A stretch of DNA of 64,000 nucleotides from Marinobacter sp. es.042. GTDB taxonomy: Bacteria; Pseudomonadota; Gammaproteobacteria; Pseudomonadales; Oleiphilaceae. The stretch lies in assembly GCF_900188315.1 (NCBI RefSeq), contig NZ_LT897781.1, positions 744,001 to 808,000 of the forward strand, read 5' to 3'. How positions within the stretch are numbered: position 1 is the stretch's first letter; the number at the start of each line of letters is the position of its first letter. Of this stretch, positions 18,540-27,489 are shown piece after piece. Made by a program: the position numbers and the translations under genes. The notes under the pieces were generated by a model. It did not search any database. It saw only the letters and a program-made list of their open reading frames with translations, and was not told where the DNA came from.

Positions 18540-19589
18540 ATGACATTCAGCATGGTACGACCCGCCAGGGTGGCCCTGGCCAGCGCTTTTACAGCGCTGG
18601 CCTTTGCCGTTCTGGCGGGTTGTTCGTTTGAGCCAGAGGAAAAGATCTGGGAAATCTCCGGACCTGTCTTCGGCACCAGCTACCACATCAATGTCGTATT
18701 GACCGAGGATCAGGAGAGGCTTGAAACTCTGGCCAGCGGTATTGATGAGGTGCTTGAAGGGGTTGATGCGTCAATGTCGACCTGGCGAGAGGATTCGGAA
18801 CTGTCCCGTTTCAATCAACGATCCGATCAATCCGAATGGGTTCCGGTGTCAGCGGGCTTGCTCCGTGTTCTTCAGAAGGCTGAAGAGATCTCAACGATGA
18901 CCGATGGTGCCTTTGATGTGACCATCGGCCCGGTGGTAAATCTTTGGGGGTTCGGGCCCCAGGCGCGCCCGGAGCAGATTCCCTCAGAAGAATCTCTCTC
19001 CAGGGCTCTGGCCGCCACTGGCTTCGAGAAGCTCGAGCTGCGGGTCGATCCGCCCGGCGTGCGTGCGACACCACCGCAATATGTGGATCTGTCGGCTATC
19101 GCCAAGGGATACGGTGTAGATGCGGTTGCCCGTTTTCTTGAGAGCGAAGGCGTCGAGGCGTACCTGGTGGAGATTGGCGGAGAGGTTAGCGTCAATGGCC
19201 GTAAACCTGATGGCAGCACCTGGCGACTGGCCATAGAGCAGCCGATGGCCGAGGGGCGCGCGGTAAACCGCGTGGTGGCGCTGGAATCACGCGCTATGGC
19301 AACATCGGGTGATTATCGTAATTATTACGAATCGGAAGGGCGTCGGTATTCCCATACAATAGACCCCGAAACGGGTGAGCCAATTGCTCACAAGCTGGCA
19401 TCGGTAACCGTTATCGCGGACGATTGTATGACGGCAGATGCTCTGGCAACCGGTTTTAATGTGATGGGCTACGAGCGGGCAAATGAGCTCGCGGTAAGGG
19501 AAAATATCCCGGCCTATTTTATTGTCAGGACGGATGAAGGCTTCGAGACGCACCAGACGCCGGCTTTTTCGTCCTACGTGACTCAATAA
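18540..19589 (+). CDS. apbE: FAD:protein FMN transferase ApbE
   Basis: Periplasmic flavin transferase that attaches FMN covalently to threonines of NqrB and NqrC, using FAD and Mg2+. The 349-residue product has a lipoprotein signal ending in the lipobox LAGC with Cys28. ApbE motifs are visible: GTSYHINV, FDVTIGPVVNLWGFGP, AIAKGYGVDAVA, EIGGEVSVNG, and ATSGDYRNYYE followed by YSHTIDPETG. It lies 9 bases after nqrF, so the modifying enzyme is made with its substrates. Confidence 0.95.
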   Translation: MTFSMVRPARVALASAFTALAFAVLAGCSFEPEEKIWEISGPVFGTSYHINVVLTEDQERLETLASGIDEVLEGVDASMSTWREDSELSRFNQRSDQSEWVPVSAGLLRVLQKAEEISTMTDGAFDVTIGPVVNLWGFGPQARPEQIPSEESLSRALAATGFEKLELRVDPPGVRATPPQYVDLSAIAKGYGVDAVARFLESEGVEAYLVEIGGEVSVNGRKPDGSTWRLAIEQPMAEGRAVNRVVALESRAMATSGDYRNYYESEGRRYSHTIDPETGEPIAHKLASVTVIADDCMTADALATGFNVMGYERANELAVRENIPAYFIVRTDEGFETHQTPAFSSYVTQ

Positions 19590-19601
19590 GGGGAGGGCAA
19601 C

Positions 19602-19850
19602 ATGGGTACCTTTCTTTTGGTTCTTTTCATCGTGGTTTTGCTGGTTGCAGCCATGTCTATTGGCGTGATCCTGGGGCGCAAGCCCATCAGCGGAACCTGC
19701 GGCGGGATTGGCGCGCTCGGTATCAGCCAGTCCTGTGATATCTGCGGTGGTAATACCCAGAAGTGCGAAGAAGAAAACGAGCGGTTGGCCAACGAGGGTA
19801 AAGAGCCCGAGGCTCTGGCTTACGACGCCAGCAAGGCCAGCAAGCACTGA
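19602..19850 (+). CDS. nqrM: Na+-NQR maturation protein NqrM
   Basis: Small protein (82 residues, DUF539 family) required for assembly of Na+-NQR and thought to deliver or insert iron into the NqrD/NqrE centre. It has one N-terminal membrane helix (residues about 3-25) and four cysteines (33, 45, 48 and 55) in GTCGG and SCDICGG...KCEEE, arranged like a metal-binding motif. It ends the nqr operon, 12 bases after apbE, preceded by AGGGGAGG. Confidence 0.93.
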   Translation: MGTFLLVLFIVVLLVAAMSIGVILGRKPISGTCGGIGALGISQSCDICGGNTQKCEEENERLANEGKEPEALAYDASKASKH

Positions 19851-19908
19851 TCTGTTTTTGACAATTACAACCATCTTTTCACGACGTAGCTAAGGAGTCA
19901 CTGCGCGC

Positions 19909-21300
19909 ATGGCAGAACATCATTACGACGTCGTCGTTATCGGCGCCGGTCCGTCCGGCGAAGGCGCGGCGATGAATGCGACGAAACACGGCAAACGTGT
20001 CGCGATCATCGAAGACAAGCCTACCGTTGGCGGGAACTGCACCCACTGGGGCACCATTCCTTCCAAGGCGCTGCGCCACTCCGTCAAACAGATCATTACC
20101 TTTAACACCAACCAGATGTTCCGGGATATCGGTGAGCCTCGCTGGTTCTCTTTCCCGCGCGTGCTTCAGAATGCCCAGAAAGTCATCGGTAAGCAGGTCA
20201 AGCTCCGGACGCAGTTCTACTCTCGCAATCGCGTGGATCTGATAAACGGCCGGGCCTTTTTTGTCGACCAGAACCGCATAGAAGTCCGGGGCAGCAAGTC
20301 CTCCGAGACGCTGCACTTCAAGCAGGCGATCATCGCCACCGGTTCCAGGCCCTATCTGCCACCCGATGTGGACTTCCGTCATCACCGTATCTACAACTCC
20401 GACACCATTCTGAATCTGTCTCACACGCCTCGCACACTGGTTATTTATGGCGCTGGCGTCATCGGGTCAGAGTATGCCTCGATCTTTGCGGGCCTGGGTG
20501 TAAAAGTCGACCTGATCAACCCGGGTAGCCGGCTGTTGTCCTTCCTGGATGACGAGATCTCCGACGCCCTGAGTTACCACCTGCGGAATAATGGCGTTCT
20601 GGTTCGTCACAACGAGCAGTACGAGTCGGTTGTGGGCGACGACCACGGTGTGGTGCTGTCGCTGCAATCGGGCAAGAAAATCCGTGCGGATGCATTCCTG
20701 TGGTGCAATGGTCGCAGCGGGAACACCGAGAAGCTGGGCCTCGAAAATATCGGTCTGGAACCCAATGGCCGCGGCCAACTGGCCGTTGACGAGCACTACC
20801 GCACCGAGGTGGACAACATCTATGCGGCGGGCGACGTGATCGGCTGGCCGAGTCTGGCAAGCGCCGCTTATGACCAGGGCCGTTCTGCATCCTCGGATAT
20901 TGTGGATGACGCATACTTCCGCTTTGTGTCGGATGTGCCGACCGGGATCTACACCATTCCGGAAATCAGTTCCGTTGGTAAAACCGAGCGCGAACTGACA
21001 GAAGCCAAGGTGCCCTACGAGGTTGGACAGGCGTTCTTCAAGGATCTGGCACGCGCACAGATCACTGGAGAGGCAGTAGGTATGCTGAAAATCCTGTTCC
21101 ACCGGGAGACCCGCCAGATTCTGGGCATCCACTGTTTCGGTGACCAGGCAGCAGAAATCGTCCACATCGGCCAGGCGATCATGAATCAGGAAGGGGAGGC
21201 TAACTCTCTGAACTACTTCATCAACACCACGTTCAACTATCCGACCATGGCTGAGGCATACCGGGTCGCGGCACTGAACGGCCTGAACCGGATCTTCTGA
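19909..21300 (+). CDS. sthA: Soluble pyridine nucleotide transhydrogenase
   Basis: Cytosolic FAD enzyme that moves hydride between NADPH and NAD+, balancing the two pools. The 463-residue protein has the N-terminal FAD motif [12 protein letters not shown] and the disulphide-reductase-like region [17 protein letters not shown]. The second redox cysteine is replaced by Thr49 while Cys44 remains, which distinguishes SthA from dihydrolipoamide dehydrogenase. The NAD(P)-binding motif [19 protein letters not shown] and the dimer domain are intact. An AAGGAG site lies 12 bases before the ATG. It follows nqrM by 58 bases with no terminator seen, so read-through from nqr is possible. Confidence 0.96.
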   Translation: MAEHHYDVVVIGAGPSGEGAAMNATKHGKRVAIIEDKPTVGGNCTHWGTIPSKALRHSVKQIITFNTNQMFRDIGEPRWFSFPRVLQNAQKVIGKQVKLRTQFYSRNRVDLINGRAFFVDQNRIEVRGSKSSETLHFKQAIIATGSRPYLPPDVDFRHHRIYNSDTILNLSHTPRTLVIYGAGVIGSEYASIFAGLGVKVDLINPGSRLLSFLDDEISDALSYHLRNNGVLVRHNEQYESVVGDDHGVVLSLQSGKKIRADAFLWCNGRSGNTEKLGLENIGLEPNGRGQLAVDEHYRTEVDNIYAAGDVIGWPSLASAAYDQGRSASSDIVDDAYFRFVSDVPTGIYTIPEISSVGKTERELTEAKVPYEVGQAFFKDLARAQITGEAVGMLKILFHRETRQILGIHCFGDQAAEIVHIGQAIMNQEGEANSLNYFINTTFNYPTMAEAYRVAALNGLNRIF

Positions 21301-21315
21301 GCCATTTACGAAAAC

Positions 21316-21345
21316 GGGGTCAGATGAACGTTTTCATCTGACCCC
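21316..21345. repeat. GGGGTCAGATGAA inverted repeat, copy 1
   Basis: GGGGTCAGATGAA and TTCATCTGACCCC form a perfect 13-base stem around a 4-base loop in the gap between the convergent sthA and glycerophosphodiesterase genes. The same motif recurs at 30488-30548 and, diverged, at 38229-38257. It may also act as a transcription terminator, but it has no T run. Confidence 0.85.
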
Positions 21346-21357
21346 GAGCCCGCGATT

Positions 21358-22152
21358 TCAGCCAGTAGACACTGCTTCACTGTTGAGTGAGGTTGATTCC
21401 CGGCTCTGGGGCAAGGACAGGGCAGACCTCGCCCTGTTGTCGAAAAAGATACGGGTACTTGTGGGGTAGTCAGTAATGATGCTGTCCACGCCCATCTCTT
21501 CCAGTTGCAGCATGTCGTGGATGCGGTTCACAGTCCAAGTGGACACGTGCATGCCACGTCGATGTCCCTGCTCCACCAGAGCTTTCGAACACAACTTCCA
21601 GTTTATGCAGAGATACTCGCAGCCCAAACGGCTTGCCATACTGAGGGGGCGTGGAAATTTTCGTTCGGCTACCAGGCCAAGACGGATGTTCCTGTTGCGC
21701 CGCCGTATCTGTTTCAGAAACCAGATGTCTGAAGAGGTGATGGCAGCAGTCTGATAAAGGTTCCGGCGCTGAATGACCTCGGTCAGCCGGTTACACAGGA
21801 TATTAAGCCGCTGGCGAGTGTCTTTTTTGACTTCCAGCTGCAAATGCTCGATGTCGTCGAACTGATCCAGCAGGTCTTCGAGTGTCGGAATACCGGTGGA
21901 AGTGGGCCAGGAGCTGGTGTTGCGCCGGGCGTCCATGGCCGCCAGTTCGGCAGCGGTGTACTGGCTGATGCTGCCTTTCTGGCTGGTGGTACGGTCTACC
22001 GAAAGGTCGTGCACCAGTACCGGCTTGCCGTCCTTTGACAATACGAGATCCAGTTCGAAATGCCGGATACCGTGCCGGTAGGCATGCATAAATCCCGGAA
22101 GGGTGTTTTCGGGAGCTTCTCCCTTGGCGCCTCTGTGTCCGTAGACAATCAT
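21358..22152 (-). CDS. Glycerophosphodiester phosphodiesterase
   Basis: Predicted enzyme hydrolysing glycerophosphodiesters from phospholipid turnover to glycerol-3-phosphate and an alcohol. The 264-residue GDPD-family TIM barrel begins directly with the catalytic motif YGHRGAKGEAPENT, followed by metal-binding FELDLVLSKDGKPVLVHD and the later QLEVK. No signal peptide is seen, so it should be cytosolic (UgpQ-like). Its start overlaps the stop of the upstream DAHP synthase gene by four bases. The C-terminal 25 residues are Ser-rich and probably disordered. Confidence 0.92.
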   Translation of the reverse strand: MIVYGHRGAKGEAPENTLPGFMHAYRHGIRHFELDLVLSKDGKPVLVHDLSVDRTTSQKGSISQYTAAELAAMDARRNTSSWPTSTGIPTLEDLLDQFDDIEHLQLEVKKDTRQRLNILCNRLTEVIQRRNLYQTAAITSSDIWFLKQIRRRNRNIRLGLVAERKFPRPLSMASRLGCEYLCINWKLCSKALVEQGHRRGMHVSTWTVNRIHDMLQLEEMGVDSIITDYPTSTRIFFDNRARSALSLPQSRESTSLNSEAVSTG

Positions 22153-23276
22153 TCCGCTGCATCATCCTTCAGGCGTTGGTAAATGGCCTGGCGCTTTTTC
22201 CAGGTGTCATGGCAAAGGCGTATGTCTTCGAGGTACGCCGGCAGCTCGTTCATCAGTAGGGCCTGGGGGCCGTCCACCAGAGCTCTTTCCGGCTTGGGGT
22301 GGAAATCTACGAGCACCATGTTGGCACCGGCGACGACGCCCTGGGCGGTCGCGTGCATGACATCAAGGATGCCGTCCGGAGACTGCTCGCGGCTGCCCAC
22401 CGAATGGGAAGGATCCACACAGACTGGCATACGGGTGAGGCGCTTGACCGCCGGCACATGGGCGAAATCCACCATGTTCCGATGGGGCTGGCCGGCCTCG
22501 GTTTTCATGCCCCTCAGGCAGAAGATGACATTAGCGTTGCCTTCGCTGGCCAGATACTCGGCAGCGTTGAGGGATTCATTCAGGGTAATTCCGAACCCGC
22601 GTTTGAGCAGTACCGGATAGGTACTCTGGCGGCCAATGGCCTTGAGCAGCTCGAAGTTCTGGGTATTGCGGGTGCCCACCTGCAGCATTACACCGGTGGG
22701 ACGGCCGAGCTTTTCGAGGCAGTTGTCGATTTCCTCAATGTGGCTTTCATGAGTGATCTCCATGGCGATCACCTTGATACCGTGTTTCCCCGCCTTTTCA
22801 AACACCCAGGGGAGGCAGCCCTTGCCGTGGCCCTGGAATGAATAGGGGTTGGTACGCGGCTTGTAGGCACCCATTCGTGTGCAGACTTCCCCATGGTCTT
22901 CCAGGGCCTGCATCATCATGTCGACGTGTTCGGGTACATCAACCGCGCACAGCCCGGCAAAAATGTTCAGATTGGACTGACTGAATTCGACACCGTTGTA
23001 GGTGAAGCCGCTTTGGCGGCGATCATCCCGGTGGCGTCCGAGAATGCGGTAGTCGTCCGAAATGCGTATGGCCCGCTCGACCGCAGGCAGGGCTTCGATT
23101 TCTTCCTTGTTCAGGGGCTTTGTGTCCCCGAGAAGATAGATTTCGGTCAGCCTCTGGGTGGCGCCCTGAACCTCATGAACCCGAACCGATACGTTCGGCA
23201 GATTCTCGAGGTAGTGCATGGTCTGTCGGTATTCTTCGCTGTCCAGAGCGGTATTCGGGTGAAGAATCGCTAGCAT
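22149..23276 (-). CDS. 3-deoxy-7-phosphoheptulonate synthase (DAHP synthase)
   Basis: Predicted first enzyme of the shikimate pathway, condensing phosphoenolpyruvate with erythrose-4-phosphate. The core resembles the type I-beta/KDO8P-like branch: an N-terminal part of about 90 residues that may be a regulatory domain, then FAGLCAVDV, GAYKPRTNPYSFQGHG, PVLLKRGFGITLNE, CLRGM and the metal/substrate motif VCVDPSHSVGSRE. Length is 375. No fused chorismate mutase is visible. The substrate erythrose-4-phosphate is made by the transaldolase encoded two genes away. Feedback specificity cannot be read from the sequence. Confidence 0.85.
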   Translation of the reverse strand: MLAILHPNTALDSEEYRQTMHYLENLPNVSVRVHEVQGATQRLTEIYLLGDTKPLNKEEIEALPAVERAIRISDDYRILGRHRDDRRQSGFTYNGVEFSQSNLNIFAGLCAVDVPEHVDMMMQALEDHGEVCTRMGAYKPRTNPYSFQGHGKGCLPWVFEKAGKHGIKVIAMEITHESHIEEIDNCLEKLGRPTGVMLQVGTRNTQNFELLKAIGRQSTYPVLLKRGFGITLNESLNAAEYLASEGNANVIFCLRGMKTEAGQPHRNMVDFAHVPAVKRLTRMPVCVDPSHSVGSREQSPDGILDVMHATAQGVVAGANMVLVDFHPKPERALVDGPQALLMNELPAYLEDIRLCHDTWKKRQAIYQRLKDDAAE

Positions 23277-23287
23277 ACTGTCTCCTT

Positions 23288-23737
23288 TTAAGAACCGGCG
23301 TCTTGCGCCCGGTGCCGCGCCTGCATGAACTCCCGATGATTGAGATGCAGCAGGTCTGCCATGCGGCGGATAAGGTGTTCTTCGTACTTGTCGATGCGGC
23401 CATCCGCAAAGGCCACGCGCCAGATACTTTCGAGCAGGGCCTGTTTTCCTTCCTGGTCCAGGTACTCGTTGATCTGGCCGGTAAATTCATAGAGCGACGT
23501 GGCATCGTCTGCGTGGCTGAGGGCGTCTTCCAGAATTTCCTCGGCTTCAGCCTGGGTTACCTGGTGTGCTTTTACTGCGCCATCAACAATGGCCTGCAGT
23601 TCGCGCTCGTCTTCATCCTGGTCGACACGGGAAAGCTGAACCATCAATGCCGTGGCCGCCACGGCGAGCTGATGATTATCGGGTTTCTCGCGTTCAGCTT
23701 CCGGTGCCGCAAACAGTTTTTTCAGGCGCTCGATCAT
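23288..23737 (-). CDS. TerB-like protein
   Basis: The 149-residue, all-helical acidic protein resembles the TerB (tellurite resistance B/DjlA N-terminal) fold. Two related halves carry acidic motifs, MVQLSRVDQDEDERE near 32-46 and RVAFADGRIDKYEE near 106-119, the usual metal-binding D.... E pattern of TerB. No other ter genes are nearby, so tellurite resistance should not be assumed. Members of this family are often stand-alone proteins of unknown role. It lies 11 bases upstream of the DAHP synthase start, in the same direction. Confidence 0.75.
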   Translation of the reverse strand: MIERLKKLFAAPEAEREKPDNHQLAVAATALMVQLSRVDQDEDERELQAIVDGAVKAHQVTQAEAEEILEDALSHADDATSLYEFTGQINEYLDQEGKQALLESIWRVAFADGRIDKYEEHLIRRMADLLHLNHREFMQARHRAQDAGS

Positions 23738-23781
23738 GATCGGACAGTCCTACTACTGTATATGGTTTTTGAGACGTGGCG

Positions 23782-24747
23782 TCAGGCTGCCCTGGCCAGC
23801 TGCCGGACCCGGTTTTCCAGTTCAATCTGGTCGGCTGTGAACCGGCGGATACCATCGGCCAGCTTCTCGGTAGCCATAGCGTCCTCGTTGGATTCCCAGC
23901 GGAACAGTTTTTCGTCGATGGTGCCAAACTGATCCGGTGAGCTGGCGGTGTCGGCGATCAGTCGACGCGGCAGATCACCCAGGTCGTCCTGCAACTCCTG
24001 TAGCAGGGTAGGGCTAATGGTCAGGCGGTCACAGCCAGCCAGCATTTCAATTTCGCCGGTGTTCCGGAAACTGGCACCCATCACCACCGTTTTAAAGCCG
24101 TTGGCCTTGTAGTAATTGTAGATGCGGGATACCGAAAGCACCCCCGGATCCTCTGCAGCCGGGTAGCTGTCCCGGCCAGTGCTTGCCAGGTGCCAGTCCA
24201 GAATTCGACCAACAAAGGGCGAGATCAGGAACGCACCGGCCTGGGCACAGGCGGCGGCCTGAATGAAAGAAAACAGCAACGTCAGGTTGCAGTGAATGCC
24301 TTCTTTCTCCAGTTGCTCGGCGGCCCGGATACCTTCCCAGGTAGATGCAATCTTGATCAGTACGCGACTGGTGTCGACGCCCTGCTTGTCGTATAGCTCA
24401 ACCAGGCGGCGGGCGCGCTCGAGCGTACCGGCGGTATCAAAGGACAAACGGGCATCCACCTCCGTCGAAACCACGCCGGGAATCAGGTTCAGGATTTCTC
24501 GGCCGGCGAGTACGGCCAGCATATCAGTGGCCATGGTCAGCTGCTCGGCGTCTGAGCCGCCATGCCGCCGGGCTTCTGCCACAGCCTTGTCCAGCATCGG
24601 CCGGTAAGCGTCGGAAGCGGCAGCTTTAAGCAGCAGGGATGGATTGGTGGTGGCATCTTCTGGCCGCCACTTCGCAATGGCTTCGATATCGCCGGTATCC
24701 GCTACCACCGTGGTCATGGTCTTCAGTTGGTTGAGCTTGCTGGTCAT
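23782..24747 (-). CDS. tal: Transaldolase
   Basis: Pentose phosphate enzyme exchanging a dihydroxyacetone unit between sedoheptulose-7-phosphate and glyceraldehyde-3-phosphate. The 321-residue protein matches the TalB subfamily: N-terminal TTVVADTGD and [13 protein letters not shown], and the Schiff-base lysine in [11 protein letters not shown] at residue 132, the same number as in E. coli TalB. GASFRN and the LTISP segment are also present. A promoter is predicted just upstream. It supplies erythrose-4-phosphate, the co-substrate of the nearby DAHP synthase. Confidence 0.96.
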   Translation of the reverse strand: MTSKLNQLKTMTTVVADTGDIEAIAKWRPEDATTNPSLLLKAAASDAYRPMLDKAVAEARRHGGSDAEQLTMATDMLAVLAGREILNLIPGVVSTEVDARLSFDTAGTLERARRLVELYDKQGVDTSRVLIKIASTWEGIRAAEQLEKEGIHCNLTLLFSFIQAAACAQAGAFLISPFVGRILDWHLASTGRDSYPAAEDPGVLSVSRIYNYYKANGFKTVVMGASFRNTGEIEMLAGCDRLTISPTLLQELQDDLGDLPRRLIADTASSPDQFGTIDEKLFRWESNEDAMATEKLADGIRRFTADQIELENRVRQLARAA

Positions 24748-24812
24748 TCGTCCTGTCGTCCCGGTTGATCTGTTATTGGTGCGCCCGAATCCCGGGAGCT
24801 GGCTATATGCCT

Positions 24813-24841
24813 ACAATAACGGGCCGCTCTGACAGGAACAA
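24813..24841 (-). promoter_or_regulatory. Predicted tal promoter
   Basis: On the minus strand, TTGTTC (24841-24836), a 17-base spacer and TATTGT (24818-24813) lie about 65 bases before the tal ATG. No operator was recognised. Confidence 0.4.
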
Positions 24842-24874
24842 GACAACAAAAGGTATGGTGGCAATTGCTTGCGA

Positions 24875-25909
24875 TTAAGCTTCGGCAATCTCCGGCGCCG
24901 CCGGTTCATGAACCTTTTCCAGAGCGGCTTCGATCACCTCCAGGCCAGCGCCGGATTTATGGGCGTTCTCGCTGATATAGCGACGGAACTGCCGACCGCC
25001 AGGTTGACCGTGGAACAGGCCGAGAAGGTGCCTGGACATGTGGGTCAGGAATACGCCGCGCTCAAGTTCGCTCCCTATGAACGGAAGCATGGCCCGAAGT
25101 GCCTGATGCCGGGTATCTACCGGCGCCGCCTGCCCGAAAAACTCCGGATCAACCCCCGCCAGCAGCCAGGGATTGTGGTACGCCTCCCGACCCAGCATCA
25201 CGCCGTCGGTATGCCGGAGATGCTCGTGGCACTCATCGAAGGTCTTGATGCCGCCGTTGATGATGATTTCCAGGTGCGGGTATTTCGCTTTCAGCCGGTA
25301 GACCCAGTCGTATTTAAGCGGAGGGACTTCCCGGTTTTCCTTGGGGCTCAGGCCTTCAAGAATCGCGATCCGGGCGTGCACGATAAAGGTCCGGCAGCCA
25401 GCTTCGGACACTTTTTCCACGAATTCGCAGAGATCGTCCCAGGACTCCCGTCCATCAATACCGATTCGATGCTTCACGGTGACTGGCAGGTCGGTTGCTT
25501 CAATCATGGCGCGCACGCCCTTTGCCACCTTGTCCGGATGGCCCATCAGGCAGGCACCGATCATGTTGTTCTGAACACGATCGCTGGGGCAACCAACGTT
25601 CAGGTTAACCTCATCGAAGCCGTATTGCTGCGCCAGCCTGGCGCAGTGGGCAAGTTCGCCGGCATCGCTGCCACCCAGCTGAAGGGCCAGTGGGTACTCG
25701 GCCTCATCGTGGCGCAGAAAGCGCGCGGTGTCGCCATGTATCAGCGCGCCGGTGGTGACCATCTCAGTGTAGAGCAGGGTATGCCGGCTAAGCTGGCGCG
25801 CCAGGTAGCGGTAGTGGCTGGTGGTCCAGTCCATCATCGGGGCCACGCAGAAGCGGCGGGAAGGACCGGAGTTGTGCAGCACGGTGTCCTCAGATGGTAT
25901 TCCAGACAT
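24875..25909 (-). CDS. dusA: tRNA-dihydrouridine synthase A
   Basis: FMN enzyme that reduces uridines 20/20a of the tRNA D-loop using NADPH. The 344-residue TIM barrel has RRFCVAPMMDWTTSHYRYLARQ at the N-terminus, the catalytic cysteine in NLNVGCPSDRVQ, and the DusA-specific VTVKHRIGID and INGGIKT. The DusA subfamily is chosen over DusB/C because of the APMMDWT start and the length. It is transcribed away from the BLUF gene's end across about 120 bases with no recognisable gene. Confidence 0.95.
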   Translation of the reverse strand: MSGIPSEDTVLHNSGPSRRFCVAPMMDWTTSHYRYLARQLSRHTLLYTEMVTTGALIHGDTARFLRHDEAEYPLALQLGGSDAGELAHCARLAQQYGFDEVNLNVGCPSDRVQNNMIGACLMGHPDKVAKGVRAMIEATDLPVTVKHRIGIDGRESWDDLCEFVEKVSEAGCRTFIVHARIAILEGLSPKENREVPPLKYDWVYRLKAKYPHLEIIINGGIKTFDECHEHLRHTDGVMLGREAYHNPWLLAGVDPEFFGQAAPVDTRHQALRAMLPFIGSELERGVFLTHMSRHLLGLFHGQPGGRQFRRYISENAHKSGAGLEVIEAALEKVHEPAAPEIAEA

Positions 25910-26031
25910 TGCGATACCTGTTGTCGACGAAAAACGGGTTACCTAAAGTACTACGTTGAAAACGAGGGTCGTAGTTTAACAGGCATTGGTTTCCGATTTC
26001 CGTAAGGCTTTGGCGAAATCTATAGCGGGCT

Positions 26032-26463
26032 TCAGGCTGCGCGTTTCAGATAGTTGCGGAGAAAATTGAAGTAGATGAGTGCGTCTCGATTGGAGAACAG
26101 CTGGGGCTTGAATCCACCATAGAGTCTGTTGATGTAATTGCCGGGAACCTCGGGAAGCTTCGCCAAAGCCATAGCCCAATCGTCAAACTGGCGATCATCG
26201 ATTTGCTCGTACTGGATAAGCCGAACATCTTGGTGGCGGGGATCGGCGGTGATGCCAAGATAAAGTTTGTTAACAGCCTCTTCCTCACCCTCCAAAACCT
26301 GCATGAAATTGAATTGATCATAAGCCAGCAGGCCGGTGATCCCGTCCCGCTCGTTTCTTTTGATGGATTCTTCGAGGATGTCGTCTAAATCGGATTCCTG
26401 CAGATGCGAAGAAACGTTGCTGAAATAGATAAGCCTGCAAAGTCTCGGCTTTGATGCGTCCAT
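26032..26463 (-). CDS. Short BLUF blue-light photoreceptor
   Basis: Predicted FAD-binding blue-light sensor made almost only of a BLUF domain (143 residues). The photocycle residues are in place: Tyr13 in LCRLIYFSN, Asn37 in KRNERDGITGLL, and Gln55 in FMQVLEGE. The remaining C-terminal helices have no output domain, so it should act by binding another protein. The open frame continues upstream, but the ATG at 26463 is preceded by GGGAGG and directly by the BLUF fold. A 7-base inverted repeat, GAAGGAG/CTCCTTC (26481-26499), lies in its leader. It is divergent from an AEC transporter. Confidence 0.92.
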   Translation of the reverse strand: MDASKPRLCRLIYFSNVSSHLQESDLDDILEESIKRNERDGITGLLAYDQFNFMQVLEGEEEAVNKLYLGITADPRHQDVRLIQYEQIDDRQFDDWAMALAKLPEVPGNYINRLYGGFKPQLFSNRDALIYFNFLRNYLKRAA

Positions 26464-26574
26464 AGCGAAAAAACCTCCCTGAAGGAGAAGCACTCCTTCT
26501 GATATGATTTGCTGCTTCTTCAACTTTACTCCCATAAAACCCAAGTTAACAACCTTGCCCTGGAGTTTGAACGT

Positions 26575-27489
26575 ATGCCCCTGATGGTGCAGGCTCTGCT
26601 GCCGGTATTTGTGCTGATCATGCTGGGGCATGTGTTCCGCCGCATTGACTTTCCGGGTGGCGATTTCTGGCCCCAGGCGGAGCGGTTTACCTACTACGTG
26701 CTGTTTCCGGCCATGTTGGTCTTCAAGCTGGGGCAGGCCAGGTTGCCGGCTTCCGCTTATGGTGACATTGCACTGCTCATCGGCGCCATGCTGATCGCGA
26801 TGACGCTGATCCTGGCGATTGCCCAGTGGTTCTGGCGCTGGCCCGGCCCGGTTTTTTCTTCGGTTTACCAGGGGGCTATCCGGTTCAATTCCTACGTGGG
26901 CCTGGCGGCTGGCGGCATGCTCCTCGGCGATCAGGGCCTGTCCCTCACGGCGATTGCGGTTGCCATCATGGTGCCGTTGCTGAATCTGCTGTGCATACTG
27001 ATGTTTTCGCTGGTGGCCACGGAAGGGCCGGTGAGGTTGGTGCCAGTGTTCAAGGCGATTGTGACCAATCCTCTCATAGTGGGCTCGGTGATTGGCGTGG
27101 TCTGGAGTTTCTTCGAAATCGGATTTCATCCGCTGATCGGCGGCATTCTCGAGCCTCTGAGTAATCTGGCGTTGCCGATGGGGCTGATGACAGTTGGTGC
27201 CGGGCTTCAGCTCAAGGCCCTCAGAGGCGCTTCACTGCCGTTTATTGTTTCATCGGCGCTGAAGTTGGTTGGATTTCCGATGCTGACTGCGGGGCTGGCC
27301 TTGTTGCTGGGTCTTGAGGGAATGATGGTTCAGGTGGCCGTGCTGTTGTCGGCGCTTCCCACGGCCACCTCTGCCTATATTCTGGCCCGGCAGCTTGGTG
27401 GCGATGCCCCCCTGATGGCGGGCATCATCAGTGGCCAGACCTTGCTGGCCATCGTCACCATACCGTTAATGCTCAGTATTCTCTGGTAG
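26575..27489 (+). CDS. AEC-family transporter (auxin efflux carrier type)
   Basis: Predicted inner-membrane permease of the AEC family, with about ten hydrophobic helices in two inverted halves over 304 residues. Substrates of bacterial members include malonate, malate and other small organic acids; the one here is unknown. I chose the ATG at 26575 (MPLMVQALLPVFVLIMLGH), which starts the first helix and has TGGAG upstream. An earlier ATG at 26509 would add 22 polar residues. The 3' end overlaps the convergent znuA gene by 24 bases. Confidence 0.88.
   Translation: MPLMVQALLPVFVLIMLGHVFRRIDFPGGDFWPQAERFTYYVLFPAMLVFKLGQARLPASAYGDIALLIGAMLIAMTLILAIAQWFWRWPGPVFSSVYQGAIRFNSYVGLAAGGMLLGDQGLSLTAIAVAIMVPLLNLLCILMFSLVATEGPVRLVPVFKAIVTNPLIVGSVIGVVWSFFEIGFHPLIGGILEPLSNLALPMGLMTVGAGLQLKALRGASLPFIVSSALKLVGFPMLTAGLALLLGLEGMMVQVAVLLSALPTATSAYILARQLGGDAPLMAGIISGQTLLAIVTIPLMLSILW

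Noticed and set aside
23288..23737. Tellurite-resistance operon
   Set aside because: Only a single TerB-like gene is present; terA, terC, terD and terE are absent.
26464..27129. N-terminal extension of the BLUF frame by over 200 codons
   Set aside because: It overlaps the AEC transporter on the other strand, is rich in His, Gln and Arg, and the BLUF fold starts at the ATG at 26463 with a good ribosome-binding site.
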